Source of the DNA: Tigriopus japonicus
Lineage: Eukaryota; Arthropoda; Copepoda; Harpacticoida; Harpacticidae
Length of the DNA: 64,000 nucleotides
Assembly: GCA_010645155.1 (NCBI GenBank)
Contig: CM021320.1
Coordinates: 998,569-1,062,568, forward strand
Direction: 5' to 3'
Position 1 is the stretch's first letter; every line of letters starts with the position of its first letter. Under the pieces are notes generated by a model. That model worked only from the letters and a program-made list of their open reading frames with translations. It searched no databases and was not told where the DNA came from. Positions 62,000 to 64,000 of the stretch are shown in pieces. Made by a program: the position numbers and the translations under genes.

Positions 62000-62456
62000 G
62001 TACAACCAAGAAATCATGGAGTGGGAGGCTAACAATGAGAATTATGATTTTCAACAGAAACGAACCATTTGCGTTCTTCTACAAATGAGACCTGGCTTGC
62101 ATTAAGAAGAACACGTATTTCAAATTTCAACCCAATCGAATGCCGGAGTGAAAAGTTATGCCTTCTCAAACTTTTGTACTGAAGAGAGCATAGACTGAAT
62201 GAACTCGCCCTTTTGTAGTAAAACGATTACCACAAAAGGGCTAGTTCATTCATTCTCGGTAGGATTTGCACTGAACTTTAAGCGAGCATAACTTTTGTCT
62301 CCGACGTTCAATTGAGCTGAAAATTGAAATACGCATTCTTGTCAACATATGCAAGGTCTCATTTGCAGAAGAACGTAATTGAACTGTTCTTACTGGAAAT
62401 CATTTTTCTCATATCTAGCCTCCCACTCCATGATTCCAGTGCTTCTTGGTACAACC
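62000..62456. mobile_element. Foldback/MITE element with 8-bp target-site duplication
   Basis: 62008-62448 is almost entirely palindromic. Left-arm blocks ATCATGGAGTGGGAGGCTA, GCAAATGAGACC-like, CGTATTTCAA and AAAAGTTATGC, and the inner CCCTTTTGT, all recur in reverse complement on the right arm. The centre is near 62228. GTACAACC occurs directly on both sides (62000-62007 and 62449-62456), an 8-bp target-site duplication typical of hAT-type insertion. It is non-coding and lies inside or at the end of a broken LINE fragment. Confidence 0.75.
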
Positions 62457-63250
62457 CTTGAATAGTGGGTTGGTAATCAAAAATTTGTCCAATCCTGCCT
62501 TAAATGCCGTTAGAGGATCAGCTCCTACATATTCCCGGCGAAGACTAATTATAATCAATAACAAATTGAACAATGAAGAAGCCCGATAAAGAAGAGAGGA
62601 GGAGTTCAAACTAGTCTCGATTCCCTTGGATTTGGAGGTGCTCTCAAAAGGCAAGTAAAACCTCTACGATCACTTCAACTGATCTCAAAGCCTGGGTTAG
62701 GGCAGAGCCCATGAATGCTCTTGAAAACATACAGTATCAGATAACTTTCATACCTTCTCTGAGTACTGTACAGCCCTAACTTCTGGAGCCTCTCCCAATA
62801 CGAGAGCTCTCTCATTCCTGTGATGTTCCTAGTAAAACATCCTTGAACCTGCTCGACCTTTTGCAAACATGCCGAACTCATTGGAGCCCAAATGGGTTAG
62901 GCATATTCAAGATGCGGTTGAACAATCGACTTGTACAGAGTTAGCATCGTAATACTATCTCTGGACTTGAAAGTGCGATAGATCCAACCACATGTTTGAA
63001 ATGCCTTTCCCACTTTCAACTGGATATGCTCATCGAACTTTCCATCATCTTGGATGACAACTCCTAAATCCCTCATGGACGATACCTGCTCAATATCACA
63101 TCCTCCATTGTCTTTGAGTGGAACATCTAATTTGGACGTCCCATACGTCATTGTGCGGAATTTCATGAAACTATCAATCCAATTCAGGACCTTTCCTTGG
63201 ATCCCAAACTCCTTGAGTTGATCGCGCAAAAGACCATGATCTACCTATTC
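62457..63250 (-). pseudogene. Degenerate non-LTR retrotransposon reverse transcriptase fragment
   Basis: Minus-strand pieces carry RT palm/thumb and C-terminal LINE sequence: VDHGLLRDQLKEFGIQGKVL, LNWIDSFMKFRTMTYG, then VSSMRDLGVVIQDDGKFDEH, then FKSRDSITMLTLYKSIVQPH and LEYA, a stop, then VEQVQGCFTRNITGMRELSY, then LGLYSTQRRYESYLILYVFK. The YADD block between FRTMTYG and MRDLGV is deleted, stops interrupt the frame, and the upstream part ends at about 63250 in unrelated sequence. It is a dead copy, distinct from the fragment at 50.9-51.7 kb. Confidence 0.8.
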
Positions 63251-63253
63251 AAA

Positions 63254-64000
63254 AATCGCAAAATAAGAGGATGCATAATTCTTTTAGGATTTCAACTGGC
63301 CCTACCATTAGGAAAATCAAATCTTTTCGCCAGATTTCTCACCGAAATTCGCCAGAATTCGCCACCTTATTTGAAAAATCGCCAGATTTTCGCCAAATTT
63401 CTTTTTACTAACAACCATATGTTCAGATATAGTCAATCATGCTTAAGTAACTTTCAAGGAACACCACCTCAAATGGTCAATTCTTCAGTTTTGTTTTTCA
63501 ACTTTCATTTCAACTTTTATCTTTTGATACACATTTCATGACAAAAGTTTTCGAAGACAAATGGAAAGCCACTCACTATATTGACTTTCCTTCAAAAAAA
63601 TTAATTTGTAGCACTTAGAACGCGTTTTAGTTTTTAATTTGTGAACAAAATCGAAATTTTATTGATGCTAAATAAAATAAAAATCTTTGGGACTTTTTTT
63701 TGGAATGCTAGGAAATTTATAACTCTTTACTTGTAATAGTACTTTACTTGTACTTGTTAATGGTACTTTGTTAACGAAATCTGACCAATTGCCATTAAAA
63801 AATTCCAAAATGTAACGTGATCACTCAAATAGTAAAAAAACATTTTTATACCAATGACATAGTTCATGCCCTGTATTTTGACCATATGATGTTGTTGAGT
63901 AGCTTAAACCATTTAAAGGGCGAAACAAAAAACAAACAGGGACAATCGCAAAATAATAGGATGCATATTTTTTTTTAAGATTTCAACTGGCCATACCATT
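63254..64000. repeat. Direct repeats bracketing 690 bp at the window end
   Basis: 63254-63309 and 63944-64000 are about 56-57 bp direct repeats sharing AATCGCAAAATAA, AGGATGCATA, GATTTCAACTGGCC and TACCATT. The second reaches the window edge and may continue. The sequence between is AT-rich, with no supported ORF and GAAATTCGCCAGAATTCGCC-type short repeats near 63330-63400. It could be a tandem array or the ends of an element. Confidence 0.6.

Overview
The window looks like nuclear DNA from an invertebrate, most likely an arthropod and plausibly a small-genome crustacean such as a copepod. This is an inference. The support is multi-exon genes with many introns of 52-68 nt, animal-specific protein families (a GT49 glucuronyltransferase, CAP and DOMON secreted proteins, an ACBP-ECI fusion), arthropod-style retroelements and tRNA-derived SINEs. 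A 100-N assembly gap lies at 51657-51756. No species marker was identified.

Layout. 1-22.4 kb: no gene I can support; foldback and SINE repeats, microsatellites and only short uninformative ORFs, possibly upstream regulatory or intronic DNA. 22.475-25.552 kb (+): a two-exon gene for a roughly 1005-aa Ser/Asn-rich, probably nuclear protein that I do not recognise. 29.5-33.4 kb: a head-to-head pair of secreted-protein genes, a six-exon DOMON gene (-) and a seven-exon CAP gene (+), with start codons about 210 bp apart. 34.75-36.25 kb (+): a Golgi beta-1,4-glucuronyltransferase (B4GAT1/GT49). 37.7-44.8 kb (+): a fatty-acid-binding-protein-like gene with a signal peptide and two large introns, the first holding a foldback element. 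45.3-47.2 kb (-): an intronless C2H2 zinc-finger gene whose 3' end faces the FABP gene.

48.5-57 kb is a transposon-rich block: a complete 882-bp miniature LTR retrotransposon (TRIM) with identical LTRs and a target-site duplication, a TIR element nested in an older repeat, a non-LTR reverse-transcriptase fragment ending at the gap, an LTR/Gypsy-type pol fragment, a 1.3-kb TIR element and SINE-like pieces. 57.8-58.9 kb (+) is a complete four-exon RPL18 gene. 60.4-61.7 kb (-) is a complete two-exon ECI2 gene. 62-64 kb holds a broken non-LTR retrotransposon, a foldback element with an 8-bp target-site duplication, and another repeat reaching the window edge.

The genes belong to different pathways (translation, fatty-acid oxidation, O-mannosyl glycan synthesis, secretion, transcription) and do not form a joint system. 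The DOMON/CAP pair is the only arrangement suggesting shared control. Exon models come from splice-site and reading-phase consistency read by eye; every listed multi-exon model closes in frame from ATG to stop.
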